Assembly (NCBI GenBank): GCA_002633005.1
Contig: NMRA01000137.1
Coordinates: forward strand, 64,001 to 124,000
Source: Phoronis australis
Lineage: Eukaryota; Phoronida; Phoronidae
Length of the DNA: 60,000 bases
Direction: 5' to 3'
Part shown: in pieces, positions 26,101 to 41,100 of the stretch
Numbering within the stretch: position 1 is the stretch's first letter
Layout of the letters: each line of letters begins with the position of its first letter
The notes under the pieces: model-generated
The model's database searches: none
Seen by the model: only the letters and a program-made list of their open reading frames with translations
Told to the model about the DNA's origin: nothing
Position numbers and translations under genes: made by a program

Positions 26101-29100
26101 ACTTGGTTGACAGGGGGGCGAATGCCAAAAATAGATTAGAAAACAGTAAAAATGGCCAATAGATGAAGCAAAATGCGTCAAATCCATCCAAAACAGGAAT
26201 ATCTCATCATTTCTTTAATACAAAAATCTACTTATAAAATTTCATAAATTGAGAACCTAATCTAAAACAGGTGCACTAAATATGAAAGACTATAATCATT
26301 ACAAATTAAATAGAAAACAAGTGACAGTTTAAATTCTATCATCGTGTGACCCTCAAAGAAATGACCTTTCTTAACACAAAAGGTAGCACGATTTCATAGA
26401 AACAGGAAAACAGAGGCAATCGATTCCATCATTAGGCCACCTCTCCATGAGCGGCCTCTTAAACCAATATCACAAAAAGGGTCGCCGCATGAATGCCATC
26501 AACGGGCCCCTCCAAGGGCTGGGCCCCTAATTATATGAGGATCTTTGCTTTCAAAAAATAGCAATTGATGCTGAGTGATAAGTAATTTCGAGAAAAAATG
26601 AAAACAGATAGCGACAGATGACTCCATTATCCCTTGCCAGAGACGAGTCATGGAGAAATAGTTTTGCACTCCCTAAAATTCTCTTCTAAATTTAAAATCC
26701 AGACAATTAATATGATTTGTAAAAGCTGTGCTTCACAAATTTCCTTGACTTTTTTGAAACACATGCGTGAATGATTAAGTGTACGATTTCAGGTGCAGAA
26801 ATGCGTCAGTCCCTAACAACAATGTCATGGCCAGGGCCCTCAAAGGATAAATCAACCACAAATTTCCTCTTGCATTTTATCTCTTCTTCGTGTTTCACTG
26901 TCTTTCTTTTCTTGACAGCCGCAGGCACTATGGGGGTTGCCCTCCCCCCACTTCCTACAGCCATATATAGTTGAAACCGAGCTGAGGAGCTAGAGATCTG
27001 ACTCAAGGATCTAGCAGTGAGCCCCATTAGGACTCATGATCACGAGTAAAGGAAGTGAATGCTTACCCCATTAGGCTACACTGCTTTCTCTACCTACAAA
27101 AGTTGACTTACCTCCAGGTGCGTCAGTGGTGACCTGAATGAACGTTTCGTCCCCACGTCCAACTGAGGTGAAGGCCGCCAGGTAGATGGTGTACTTCTTC
27201 TGGCTCTCCAAGTTCCAAACCTTGGCCTGCGTGGCAGTAGGGTTGTTGATCTGTGGCTGCCTCTGTTGGCGTGTGTCCTGCGTCATCTTGGTCACTACAA
27301 GAGAGGTTGGTCTCCGTGTCACTAATGTATTAACGAGGGCAATTTGTCACGGCAGAAACGTATCCTCAGAAATAAGCAGTAACAAAATCATGTATTTTCT
27401 ACTATTTTGTGAGCAGGCCAAATGGTCAGGCAGAAAGCTCTGCCAAATTTGTGTGAGCACCAACATCTTGTACTCTCTGGACTTTACTTAACCTCAGCAG
27501 TTGAGCTTTGATAAATACCAATCAGGTATTTACAAGCATTAAATTTGTTTTTTAAGTTAGGCTTTTTCAATACATCAAAACTATTTTTTGGGTTATTTTC
27601 CAAGTTACCAATGATCAATTTGAACTAAGTCCTATCCAGAATAGGACATGCTGATCTGGGGCGCACGTCGTTGCTAATTTCTTAAAAAGGTCTGATCTGC
27701 AGCTGGAGTTTGGGTGCTTCAAAACTACAAAATCTACCAAAAGACACCTACAAATATCAGACATACAAGTTTACCTTTTTGGTATTCTATGTCGTAACCT
27801 TTGATGTCTCCATTTGGTTGCGGTGGAGGAGTCCAACCGATTATCACATGGTTTGGTCCAACCTCGATGGTTTTCAGCTCTACAGGTGGCCCGGGAACTA
27901 GAAAACACATGGGTTTGTTATTTTTCAAGATGATCAAACAGGAAATACTTGCCAAACTGAAGCTTTGGCCAATTCACAACTAAGATCTTTTCACACTTTT
28001 GTCTTTCTTTTCCTTGAAATTTCACAAATTATAAAAAAACACTGGTTGCAACCAAAATGCTTAAAGTAATATTGAACATCCGACGTGCTTAATTCTAATC
28101 GTGATCACAAGTTTACCAAAAACATGCTGTTCACAAGACTCAGCTTTTCACCAAATAGCCTCTGACTAAAATGTTGCAGTTTACAAAGCCTTACTTGGAC
28201 GGATTTCACTTTGTTCTAGATGTATTGGGCCTTACCCAGAACGTCCAGCAATATTTAAGCAATGATGATTATATCACTCAAATGCAGGATCATCAAAATG
28301 ATACATAAAGCAAAGCCTTTTTGTGCTACGTCATGTCATTGTGAGAGCACAGAATAAAAAGTGGAAGTGCGAAAGTAGTTGTATTGAATAGGGGTCTGAA
28401 TAGACAGCGTTTCTTTTCAAAACATTTGGCAATTTACAGAATTGGCATGCTCAGATTGTTCACGCAAGGATTTACAGGTATGTAGCACCTTGCATATTTA
28501 GCCAACATATATTCTGAAAGTAGAAACCCTGATAAATGTATTTTTTTGCCTATTACTAAACTAGGTCACAAAACTGTGTCTGTCTAGAAAAAAATATCAA
28601 AAAGAAAGTAACATTGATAGCAAAACAATAGTATCTATAACATGATAAAGATTTAATGAAAATTTTCAAGATGAAATCTCAAAAACACTTTTAGAGCTTC
28701 CTACAGTATCATATGCTTTTTCATGAAAATCTGTTACTGTTTTTCTTGTTGAGGGCCCTCTTGGAAAGCAGTGCTGTCACTGAAGAGGCCACCCTCATTT
28801 TAAATATCACAATAATAAATAAATAAAATCAAAAACACAGTAACTGAAAGTTTCATATGAACCCAATCATCCATTTTGGAGACAGGATGTTGCAAAATTA
28901 AACAAAATTTGGACATTTTCCAAGGGTCCTCCTTAACTTTGAAAATCTAATTAAGACAAACAAGTTCATCAGCATCGTCTCTCTCACCTCCTTGCTTTGT
29001 CATCAGCGTGATGGTGTTACTTGGTTTACCCGCATAGTTCTTATTCATCACCGTGACATAAACTTGAATATTGGTGTAGGATGGTAGATTCACCACCGTG

Positions 29101-32100
29101 TGCTCCTCCGTAACGCCCAATGCTCGTTTCTTGCGGTCGCTTTTGAGAAACCTGGCATAGGCGTCAGTCTCCGTAGACTTGTCACGTTTGTAGATCATTT
29201 GATGTCTCCTGTTTTGGGGCTCACTCTGCTTCCAGAATGTGACCTTTGAGAGAATGAACGCACACGATGTTAGCAAGAGGCATGAAATACTAGTACATGA
29301 AAAATTAACAAACATTTGGATTTCAGCAGTGTACCCATTTTCGACACAATTTTTCACCTGATTTCATACCACGTAAATTTTGCAGACTTCTCGAAAAAGC
29401 TTACATGATGTAATAAAACACATTTTCCTGTTCTTTTGAATAGTGCCCCTAAAAAACCCAAAAAGGGGCTAAAATTTTCCAAGCAAAAAGACAACTCATT
29501 TGGCTCACAAAAGTGTGTATCCATGGAAACCTTCATAACTCAATAGACATCACTTAATTACTCAAGGGTAATAATTTAAAGTAGAAAAATAACCATCATT
29601 TTTAGTAAAATGTAGAAATTATAATTTGCTTTCAAATCTGCCAACTTTTTTCAAATGTAAACTTTGCAATCGTCTGGCTCCTCTACTGCTTCAAATTCTG
29701 CCTCTCACATTCTAATAAGGCAAGATTTTGTGCATGTGCAATTCTGTTAACAAGATGGTACACACATAGTGCAGACTGTTTTGAGTATTAGACGAAATGT
29801 GGCAGTAATTGACTGTTAAATACTCATTTATTCAATAAAATAGCAAGGAGTATTGATGGTGGCTATACTGACGAATCTGGGTACACTTTACGTGTAATGC
29901 TATCATAATACCCCCATGTGGCTCCACCTGTCATTCAACCACATAATATTAACAGCCATTTGAAGCTAACTCGATTTCAGAGCATATAAAACCAGAACCC
30001 AGTCAACCCAAACTAAATTGTCCTGGTCTCAGATAAGCCCAGGGCATCACTCATATTGACCTATCGAAGCTCCGCCCCCTTGTGAAATGTCAACAAACAA
30101 ACAAACAATATGTTTTACCCGGCAACGTGTTGTTAATCGGGTAAAATGGTGGCTTGGAAACGGAAATGTGTCAAGAATGCTATGTTCTGATTGGTCAGAT
30201 CAGCCATCACTCAAAATCCTGGCAATAGGTCAATTGACAAGGTGCTTGCAAGGCGTATACCAAAAACTGCTTAGCCCTATTTTGGGTGCCAGGTCTGCTA
30301 ATGCCCACCCCTTTTTCCGGGGTAAGATTTCTCTGTAAGAAGACAGCCCGTGTGCCTCTTGTGGGGCTGAGGCCAATGCAGTAAGCCTTTCACAGGGACG
30401 AAATGAAAATTTAGGTACCTACTGAATCCCATGCGGGTCTTGCAAAACTTGCTGAGAAATTGCCGTCTACTCCCAATTTTCGGAACATGCCTGCAGACAC
30501 CTTGTCAACAAGAATGACCCCCCTGCCAGACAAGCCATAACAAACTGTCTGTAATCATTCCCCAGCCCAGAAATTTGTGACAGTAATTAAGAAGCCAAAT
30601 GCAAAAATTAGCTTGCTGACATAAGGCAAACCCCTGCAATGAACTTGAGCATAAATAGAAAGATAGCAAAATTAGACAAAACCCACCCAAGAGTTACAAC
30701 TATAGGCATAAGCTGCATGGGTCTGTTTTATAAGCTGCTTGTTAACCGAGATAATTTGTATAAATTATTTCTAGGCTGTGATGTGCTACTATAATTCCAT
30801 GGCTACAACTGCATTCAGAAATTGTGACCAGGGAGCGCAAGACTAAATTTCTGACTTAAATCTTTAGTCACTTTTCACAAAGTGCACCTCAGGACCAAAG
30901 AGCAATCCAGTATACAAACCCTGTATCCCATGAAGAAACCATTGGTAGCATTATCAGACTCATCCACTCCACTCCACATAAATGTGGCCTCAGAGCCTTT
31001 GATGGTTTCAGAGTCAACTCGGAAGTCGGAGATCACTTGAATTGGGTCTGTCAAGAGAGAAAAATATTTACTGAAAAGAGCTTGCTCATGGTGACCAGGG
31101 ATTCATTTTTATGAATACTCCATTTTGGTAAAACCTAGGTGAAGTGATTTCAACTCATACCAGCTTAGTAAAATAAATTAATGTATTCTCGTGGCATCTT
31201 TTCAAATTGGACACAATTAAATTCAGTCAACGTTTAAGGTCAACTTTTTATTTCTGGTATTAGCTGAAACAATTTTACAGCAAAAATGTCACTAATTCAT
31301 ACAGGGCAGTAATTCATGAAACATTCCCCTTACAGTGACACATTTACTGGCACTGTACTGTACTGGCGAACATAAACCAGAGCAAAGAGCAGCTAGCAAG
31401 CAGCACAGTTCTCAGACAAATTACCAGTTGTGAAGTGTGACTTGGTTAAGAGGAAGAGACACTAGAGACTAGAACACTAGGCACTCGCAGCTCATGTCAC
31501 CAAGAATGAGATACTATTGCCTTCTGTCACAATAAACTTTATCCATTGCTTCCAATTAAGTTCTACTACGTTGTACGTTCTATGGGATAGACTTCTTGAA
31601 GTTTTGACCAGAACTATAAAACGACAAAATCCGTCGTATTTTGTAACCTTACTAGAAGTCAGCAACTATGGTCATTGGCTGCCAGTCATTTGTTGAAATT
31701 GAGGCAGATATTCCAAGAGTTTTAACTAATGAAGTCACCAAAATACATTTAGAATACTATGAGTCATGTATTGTTCTGCTCCGCCAATTAACAAAGAAGT
31801 GGACTACCACCACTGAGGCTGCCAGTTCATATTCCGTCTTGGGGCTAAAATAAAAAAAAATACAATTTTCTTGCCAATTTTGAAATATGTGCTAAAAATT
31901 AAGATGAAATATGGCGTTCATGATACTCGTCAGCACCATAAGTGCAACATGTGTGAAAAAACTTACATCCTTCGCCAGAAAATCCGATAATTGGTTGAGC
32001 AGTTTCTGTGGCTGAACCCTGTCCATTGATTGCCTTGACAGTTATCTTGTATGGTACATAGGTCGAAACATCTTTCGTATGTACCAGCCTGTCAACCCTA

Positions 32101-35100
32101 GGATCCTCGATACGTGTGGTATTTGGTTGGGCATTCGGGATGTCAAGACGTTGGAACTCGACTGAGTAGTACATGTTCGGACCGTTCTGCTCAATAGGAG
32201 GCATTGGCTGAAACGGAAACAATGTACAGTGGGGTGACTTTCGTTCTTGTGAAGTGAAAATTTCAGTCGTTCAAGTACAGCAGTTTTCAAAATAAAATAA
32301 GACAGACTTTGACAGAATTCTACCATTCTCTGCCATAACTGAATGAGCTTTTTGTGAGAAATATTTGTCAGTTAGCAATAAAATATAGCAGTGTGGGTGA
32401 TAAAATAGCACTTTTGTGGAATATTAAAGGAGAATGCCACCCGATTTAATTAGTCTTATTTACCATCTTAATCGGCCACATCGCCTCTTATGCAGTCGAC
32501 CTCACTTGGCCGAGAGGTGTCGTGTTAGCCTATGAGGAAGTTGAGAAACGACGCAGCGACGTCAGTGGTTCGTCTGCAGAGTGAATGCCGCTATATTGGG
32601 GTGCAATATCGTTCCCGCTTGTCCAATTATCGTTTTTCGACTTCCTCGAGAGCCCGAAATGCTTAGGAAGAGGCTCGCGTTAGTGAAGAATCAAAGGTAC
32701 GCTGTTAATAGCAAGTATGAGGCCGTGAAACATCTCCGTGTCTGTGACGAATTCCAGCTTACAAAAGAATTATCCATTCGTTCCGTTGCCTGTTTAATGT
32801 TCACGGTGCCTCTTTATAATATTTCTTGATCAGTGTATTCCGGTTCGAACTGATATCCTGTGAAACCTAAAGAGCCGACCCGTGAAGTCTTCGTCAGATG
32901 AGCTCTTGACAAAAGCGGGATTGGCGCCGGGCGAGTTGCCATGTAGACGTTTATTGTTCTGCATTCTGTTTCAAAATGAATTATTCTCATCCTAACCATG
33001 CAATTCTTATATGAAACTGCAACAAAGTCTGTGTCTCATTAGATACAATTTGTAATGCCTTGGAGTGCTCGTGAGTGCAAATGTTTTGAGAAGCCAGCAA
33101 TGAATAAACCACTGCGTTACGGGCATCAAAAGCATGCTAATTCAGTGTTGGCTGACAGAAAGCTGTTGAGAAACAATTACTCGGTTTTATATGCTATGGT
33201 TACATGTGAGGGGAATCTTTATTTAGAAATACAAATACATTTTTCCAATTTATTGTTACTGTACAACCTTTGCCCTGACGATCTGTGGAAAATTCGAGGC
33301 CCCCGACAAGTGAGTAGATTTTCAGTTTCGTGGCTAATTCACATAAATAATTACGTGCACATTATTTCTTTGGCTCACTATTATAGTCTTTTCGTGACTG
33401 GAGGTTTAGTTTCCAACTCAAGCTGGTTTATGTTTGTGTCAGTCCCGGCGGCCGCGACGGGCCTGATCGGGTTCCGAGCCACTGACCGGGATAACAAGTC
33501 AGTCCGGCCGCAATGCCGGGCCTAGTGATTCGGTTCCAAGCCACTGGCCGTGATAACAAGCGTTTTGTGTGCATTTTAGAACTCAAAAAATCACAAGTAT
33601 AAACAACACAGATCTAGGTTCTGTCTGTATTTCACGGAAGAATACTTCGAATTTATCTCTGAAGAGACCCCAAACTCCTGCTACAGACCTTGGTAAATTG
33701 GCCTGCCAAACTTTTTAGGCTACGGTATGTCCAAATACCATTAAATCCGTAACAGCGAAATAAAAGAACACGTTTTTATAAGAACTCGGTGTATTTTTAA
33801 GAGGTTTACATCGAAGTTTGATGATTTATTGGTGTTAAACGATGAATTCAAGCCATATGCCGACACCAGTAACCCCTATTGTGAACTGCTTAACAGACTG
33901 CATGGGAAACCAATGACGACATTGGATAATTTTAACACCTCCGTCTGCCGTCAGGTGTCAGGTAACGCTACCGAAAAAGCCGTTATCGAGTAGAACTACT
34001 CGATCTAAATTGATACAAAATAGGTTGTTTTTTGGGTGGCATTCTCCTTTAAGAAGAGTTTAAGGGGAACGTACTGCTCCTATATACTAATTGTATATGG
34101 GATTTGTAGAGAAACTTATTGGAATTTTTACAAAATACAAGGAGCAAGAACTGTCGAGATTTTGTTGAAAATTAGCCAGAAATGAAATAGGTTCTTGTAA
34201 CAAAGAAATGAATATCTAGCAGCAATTTCATGCATCGAAACTCATCAAATTTTTACAACGTCCAGTTTAACATAAAAAGTACACTAGCAACAGTTAGTGC
34301 TTAAGGTGTACTCAGTGTCTTCATCAGAAACCAATTGACACAAAGTAATTCAGACAAAGTACAGACACTGTGATGGCTTGTTAAGGTAATGGATTTTTTC
34401 TCTTGTCAGGATGATTGAAACTGAGCTGACAAAATAGTCCAAAGTTTAATAAACTTAAATGGTTGCCATAGCAACAAAATTTCAGACATGACATTAGTTT
34501 TGTTTTTTCAGGTTTATCTTCTTCATTTTATACATTAACTTGCCAGCAATGCTCAGAAAAATTTTGAACTTCTGATACATATCAAAGCAATTCATCTTTA
34601 CTATGAAAATCCCGAGCACAAACAATTAGTGAGATGTCTATACTCACACTCCAGGCAATGACCAGTGCATCACTCCTCTCGTCCAGTGTTCGAACATTCG
34701 AAGGATTCTTATCAGGTTTAGCAGAATCAGTCTCGCATATACCTGGTGATGGTTCACTCTCCAGGCTCAAGCCAATGGCATTACGAGCACGCACTCGGAA
34801 CTTGTATTTACCCCATGGCGACAAGGGTACCTCGTCCTCGGTGAGGGCACTAGACACATTGTCCTTGGCAACTTGCCAAGGGGAGAATGTTGTGTTGAAC
34901 TCGATGATGAAGTTGAAAATCGGTGCATTGTTGAATGCACCAGCCTTCCATCTGATTATGGCACTGCGTGAGTTACACTCATGCACCGCGACATCAGTGG
35001 GAGGGCTAGGCTCAGCTGGAAATGGCAACAAAGGAGCAATTAGACTGAGTGTATTCATTTATCACAGCTAAAAAGAGTTCGCTTTACCAGCTCCAGTGTT

Positions 35101-38100
35101 CACCCTAACATGTCCAAAAACTGAGGTCCAATATTTTTGAGGTCCATTTCAGTTTCTTGGGGTTTGTGAAAACAGTCTAGAAAACATTTAAATTACCAGA
35201 AACGAAAAGGAAGCGAATCTTGCAGTACTTTTATCAATGGAAAATAAGGCAAAAAATCAAGAAATGAAATGGATGGTTTACAATTCTGTAATTTGATTTC
35301 CTACAACTGATCAAAATTGCATCTAAGGTGATGAACCAATACACTCAATGTGTGCCTTCTTCTGCCTTAAGACTGCAGCTGTGACCACCATTTTCTTAAA
35401 GCAGCTGAATCCTTGTTTTTTCGTGTTGTTTTTGGTTGAAATTGAATTGTTTTGAATTAAAACCTAGAAAGTTAGAAAAAGCACGAACATGCGTCTTCGG
35501 GGTTTTTGTACCTNAACTTGCCAAGGGGAGAATGTTGTGTTGAACTCGATGATGAAGTTGAAAATCGGTGCATTGTTGAATGCACCAGCCTTCCATCTGA
35601 TTATGGCACTGCGTGAGTTACACTCATGCACCGCGACATCAGTGGGAGGGCTAGGCTCAGCTGGAAATGGCAACAAAGGAGCAATTAGACAGAGTGCATT
35701 CATTTATCACAGGAGGTCGCTTTACCAGCTCCAGTGTTCACCCTAACATGTCCAAAAACTGAGGTCCAATATTTTTGAGGTCCATTTCAGTTTCTTGGGG
35801 TTTGTGAAAACAGTCTAGAAAACATTTAAATTACCAGAAAGGAAAAGGAAGAGAATCTTGCAGTACTTTTATCAATGGAAAATAAGGCAAAAAATCAAGA
35901 AATGAAATGGATGGTTTACAATTCTATAATTTGATTTCCTACAACTGATCAAAATTGCATCTAAGGTGATGAACCAATACACTCAATGTGTGCCTTCTTC
36001 TGCCTTAAGACTGCAGCTGTGACCACCATTTTCTTAAAGCAGCTGAATCCTTGTTTTTTCGTGTTGTTTTTGGTTGAAATTGAATTGTTTTGAATTAAAA
36101 CCTAGAAAGTTAGAAAATGCACGAACATGCGTCTTCGGGGTTTTTGTACCTGCTGTAAAGATAATGACTTGTTTCCAAGTAAAACATACATCTTAGTCTA
36201 AAAAGGTGACTTGTTCTTCAATTCAGATGTCTTGTTCTTATTTTCGACAGATGAAAACTATGCATCGTTTCTACACAACTTACCACCAAGTTTGTCTGGA
36301 CTAATACCACTAAATTAAGAGTTACTATGGTTTGTTCACTCAATTAAGAGTGATGTCAGTGCCTCCCAATTGGAGTGACAAAAGTATCTGTACTACGGTT
36401 GTCAGCAACTATTTTCTTGAAATATTTCCAGCATTCCGAAGTACATGGTAACTCAGCTACTGAATCAGCCACAAGAGTGACAGTTGCTGACAAAGACTCA
36501 GTTAGCCCTCCAGTAAGCGACAGCTAACCCATTATAACCATCAACGATCACACTCGTTTTCTTTCATAAACCTCATTCGACCAGATGAACACATATGTGC
36601 ATACCTCGCACAGTAAGCTCGGCTGACGCTGTGTCTGTGTCAAGCCCATTGGTGGCCACACACGTGTATACGCCGGTGTCCAGTGCATCCGTGCCAGAGA
36701 TCAAAATAGAATTATCCCATGTGTTGCGTGAGATCCTCTGTGTGGAGCCATAGTTGATGTCCTACAAGAGAGGATTAACTGGGATAAACAAAAGGAGCAA
36801 TGCTCAGATAATTATTAAATACTAAGTAATTAAACGTCTGATTGTCTTATGATGTTTCAGCATGAGTTTTATGAAGTTAGATGACTTTCGAGATTTCATC
36901 CACTTAAATTAATAACTTCTGTTTAAAACCTTTTTCAAAAAGAAGTCAGTGTTGATAACCACAATACAAAGTTAGCCTTGAGTTAATTCTCAGTTTCATA
37001 CTTTACTCACACAACTAAAACGTACACAACAAATTAGTTCAAGATAAACTTTCAACAGTTTTTGTCATGATGCCCTGAAAATGGTGAAGCTCGATCAAAA
37101 AAGTCATCTTTTTTTCAGAGCAAACATGGAAGCAATTGCAATTTCCTTCTTAATAGACGAGGAGTGACACTTTAATATAACTAATTAAGTGTAGCAGATC
37201 CACCTACGTATCACACACAAGATGGCGCCACTTACTTGACCATCTTTTCTCCACGAGATGACCACCGTCTCTAATGGGTCAGTTTCTGCTTCGCATGTGA
37301 ACTTCGCCTCGCTCCCTCGTATCACGGTGGTGGCTGCAGGAGGTACCTTGATACGAGTGGGACCTGGAAAAAATAAAAACTCAATTTCCACAATATGGAC
37401 TGGATGACACAGGAGTTTATGATGATGGCAAAGTTTCAAGTAAATATTCCTTAGGGCTCAGACTAGCAGGGATAATTTCATTGAAGCACAAACAATTCCA
37501 TTGACGCACAGTGATTTTCACGCTCATTCCATATAATAGTCATAATTTTCCGTATGACATTAAAATGTATATAGAACACTTTTGCTGCCAAATTGGACCC
37601 GACATCTTTTAATGGAATTTCAAGGAACTGAAAATGTTATTCAATAGCCTAGCTAAAACCAAACAGGCATATGCATTGAAGGCTAAATTTCTTTCCTCCG
37701 CTGTGACTGCACACCGTATTCAAACAATCGGTGAATTTTAAAAACTTTTATACATACTTAAGTTCCCCCACACTTTATAAACTTGAAGGAAACCCGTTTC
37801 CAGGCAACACACTTTTTTACCAATCACGTCAAACTTACCTGGAAAGCCAGAATGATAAAATATTTTCACGGCATCCTCCTTTCACTGCACTGGTTAAAAC
37901 TCTGGCTAAAGTTTGGCCTAGTCACCAAGGCGAAATGCTGCGCACACGCGCTATGAAACTTTTGTGATATGTGAGCTCTGTTTATTGTAAATAGAGATCA
38001 TGTACCGAGAGACTCAATGTCAATACTCAACGAGTGACCAAGAGAACTAGTTCTTAGTTTGAAGCATGCAAACTTGATGATTTATTTTGAGTACAGTGAA

Positions 38101-41100
38101 TGAGAAATATGATGGAGACAATTGTCAAGATATCTGAGTGCCTATCCACATAGTCTCGGAGTTTGACAGGATTGCCTAAAGTATTTCAATTTATCCAAAA
38201 CTTGGTTAACCTGCCAAATACATTGCAAAAGCTGCTATTACTATATGTAGTAATGTGCATGATAACATCACACTGAAATGGACGAACTTCATATCGAACG
38301 AGCATAGTGATGGCCAACTTCACAAATGAGCGCATTAAGATTTTGTTGCAATCACACCTTATATTCAATTCAAATATGCATTGCATTCAGATTCTATAAC
38401 CCAGCCACCACAGAAGCAGGTCAAAACCACAATATTAGAGACATGGGTTAGGTATAGCATATTGTTTAAATACAGATTCCAACCGTAATTTTACGCGTTA
38501 AGTATAATTGCAGTCAGCCGAGTAGACCAATCGCTTTGATAGTTGGCCCATAATGTATTGATGTAGCAGTAATCATGTTGTCCTCTCCCCTTCAAAATTG
38601 ATACAGAAAATACTAATGTTACCCATAGGTTCTCCTAATTGCCCCACAGCCACATTTTTCTAAAAAGATTCTTGTGATTTAGGATCGTTGCACGTATCAA
38701 AGAGGGCCATTCTGGTGTTGTGGCGGGATGCTAGACACTAAGCTTCACAAAGTGGGAGGGNCCCGCCATAAATGGGATATTCACCAACTATTCAAACTAG
38801 CTATATCAACTTACGTCTCACAAAGACTGTCACCCTGTCGCGGGCTTCACCAAACTTGTTCGTTGCTAAACACTCGTACTTCCCTGCATCTGTGGCCTGG
38901 ATTTTCTGAAAGAGTTCGGAAAGACTCCACATGAATGAAAATAAAACATTCGTCATCTACATTAAGTACTAAATAGCAGCTGAACAAATGGTGAATGACA
39001 GTAGTTCCGATCTTGGGAGACCTAAAAACGGTGTTTACCTGCATGTTATGTTGCTATGGTCGGAGAGGAATTGGTTCACGTAAACCTAAATCCATCTATT
39101 TGAAACTATTCAACGATTATGGAAAGCACTGTATATAGTTCTTTGGCAATAACATAAACTTTATTAGCCATTTAGAGAAAACTAGTCTGCCCCTACTTAG
39201 GAATCGAATTCAGAATCTCCTGAATATCAGTCGGACTTTGACTATCGAGACCACCCCGGGAACAGATGATACATTTGCATGGTGAACAAATTACAGGTGA
39301 TGTTGACCATATGCTAAACAATACCGTTGAAAGTTCCGATTATGTCCATTTTCTTTCAACCTGGCAGAAATAAATATCAATTGAATTGTACACACATAAC
39401 CATAATCTTGGTTCAGTCCTTACTTGGATTTCCAAGGAGCCGTCTTCCTGAGGCACAAAGCGTCCCCCCGTCAGTTCACGACCATCTTTACTCCAGCTAA
39501 TGATGGGTTTAGGTGCACCGAACACATTACATGGAATCTTCACGGTTTTGCCATCTGGGAATTTCATTTCCTCCGGCAATTTCTTGGTAATAGAGGGCGG
39601 ATCAGCTGAAACATAGATGTGATCTTTGGTTATTGAAAATTTTAAGCAGTACCACATGTCGAGACAAGAAAGAACAGCAAATGATTTGTTTTGGGCCTTG
39701 ATGCCTCTATGAGGACACAGAACTACAGCAGACTTTCACTAATTTAGGACTTTAGTACACAAAAAGGTGGACAAGTCAAATTTTATTTTTTTCACTTTCC
39801 ACCATGAAAGATATGTAGCAATAAAGTAATGTAAGGTTTGTATCACAGCTGCAACCAGACAATGTTTTGAAAAATTGCAGTCATTCACAGCAATGTTGGC
39901 AGCCTTTGAAAAATGAATAAATGGCTACCTTCATTGGTAATTATTTTTGTCCAAAATTGGCGAGATTTTACTGTAACAAAGACAGGCTGAAAGTAGTTGA
40001 CTGTATTGAACAGGAGTCTGAAGAGAACACCATACAAGGATACTCACGGTAATGTCTACGATAGTAATCAAATAAGACCTACTGTTCGATACATTTGGCA
40101 ATTAATGGCACAGGTGTTCTCAGAGTTCTGATCTAAACAAATTGTAGGAACCAAATTTACATGAGCTACTATTCCAGGTACATAGGGTTTAAAGGTCCAA
40201 GCAGAACTAATTAACAATGTCATGAGCTGAAATTACAAACTTCAAACTGGAATGAATCAATCTTAATGGAGGTTAATGTTACCATTAAGGCAATCACTTT
40301 GTGGGCGTGGCATCATCCAAATATATTCAAATTTAAGAAACTAACCAATAATGACGTTTATAGAAGTTTAATCAAGCTGGTTAAGTTTGTGTATCAGGCT
40401 ATGTACACAATAATGACATTTATAGAAGTTTAATCAAGCTGGTTAAGTTTGTGTATCAGCCTATGTCCACAATGACATTTATAGAAGTTTAATCAAGCTC
40501 GTTAAGTTTGTGTATCAGACTATGTCCACAATAATGACGTTTATAGAAGTTTAATCAAGCTGCTTAAGTTTGTGTATCAGGCTATGTCCACAATAATGAC
40601 ATTTATAGAAGTTTAATCAAGCTGGTTAAGTTTGTGTATCAGACTATGTCCACAATAATGATGTTTATAGAAGTTTAATCAAGCTGGTTAAGTTTGTGTA
40701 TCAGGCTATGTCCACAATAATGACGTTTATAGAAGTTTAATAATGTCCACAATAATGACGTTTATAGAAGTTTAATCAAGCTGGTTAAGTCTGTGTATCA
40801 GGCTATGTCCACAAGCGCAAAGCTCTTACAAGAACGTCCATAATTAATTTTTGCTGTATATTCAATTTCTATATTGTGTACTTCGCATATGTAAACATGT
40901 ATGCTCAACTGTGCTGTTGGCCAAGAGCTTTGTGCACTTCAATAAAGTTATTGCATTAAGGCACTCAATAAAATCACAGCGGTGTACGGTTTTATCAAGA
41001 GAAGTTAGGAAAACTTTAAATTTGCCACATTAAAACAAAGGGTCCCACTCCAAACATGAACCAAAACCATGGTTTTCAAAGATGGCACTGCCTGGGGCTT

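Larger units (their letters stand above)
21799..27111 (-). other. Longest intron (exons 20-21), repeat-rich
   Basis: 5.3 kb with no exon-like segment; FN3-4 and FN3-5 are complete without one. It contains a family D element with a 265-bp insert, a 65-bp minisatellite, a hAT-like element, members of a dispersed family near 25850-26170 (atggccactagatggcgc, atggccaatagatgaag) and a tRNA-like repeat at its 5' edge. Confidence 0.7.

Noticed and set aside
33055-33525. 156-codon + strand frame
   Set aside because: Lies inside the Kolobok-like element, is not kept open in copy 1 and has no recognisable domain.
32424-34052. piggyBac element, on the basis of TTAA target duplications
   Set aside because: The coding remnants resemble a THAP domain, which fits Kolobok better; no piggyBac-like sequence seen, though neither transposase core is preserved.
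34634-35071. 145-codon + strand frame
   Set aside because: Antisense shadow of exon 15; the minus-strand frame has clear FN3 sequence and splice sites.
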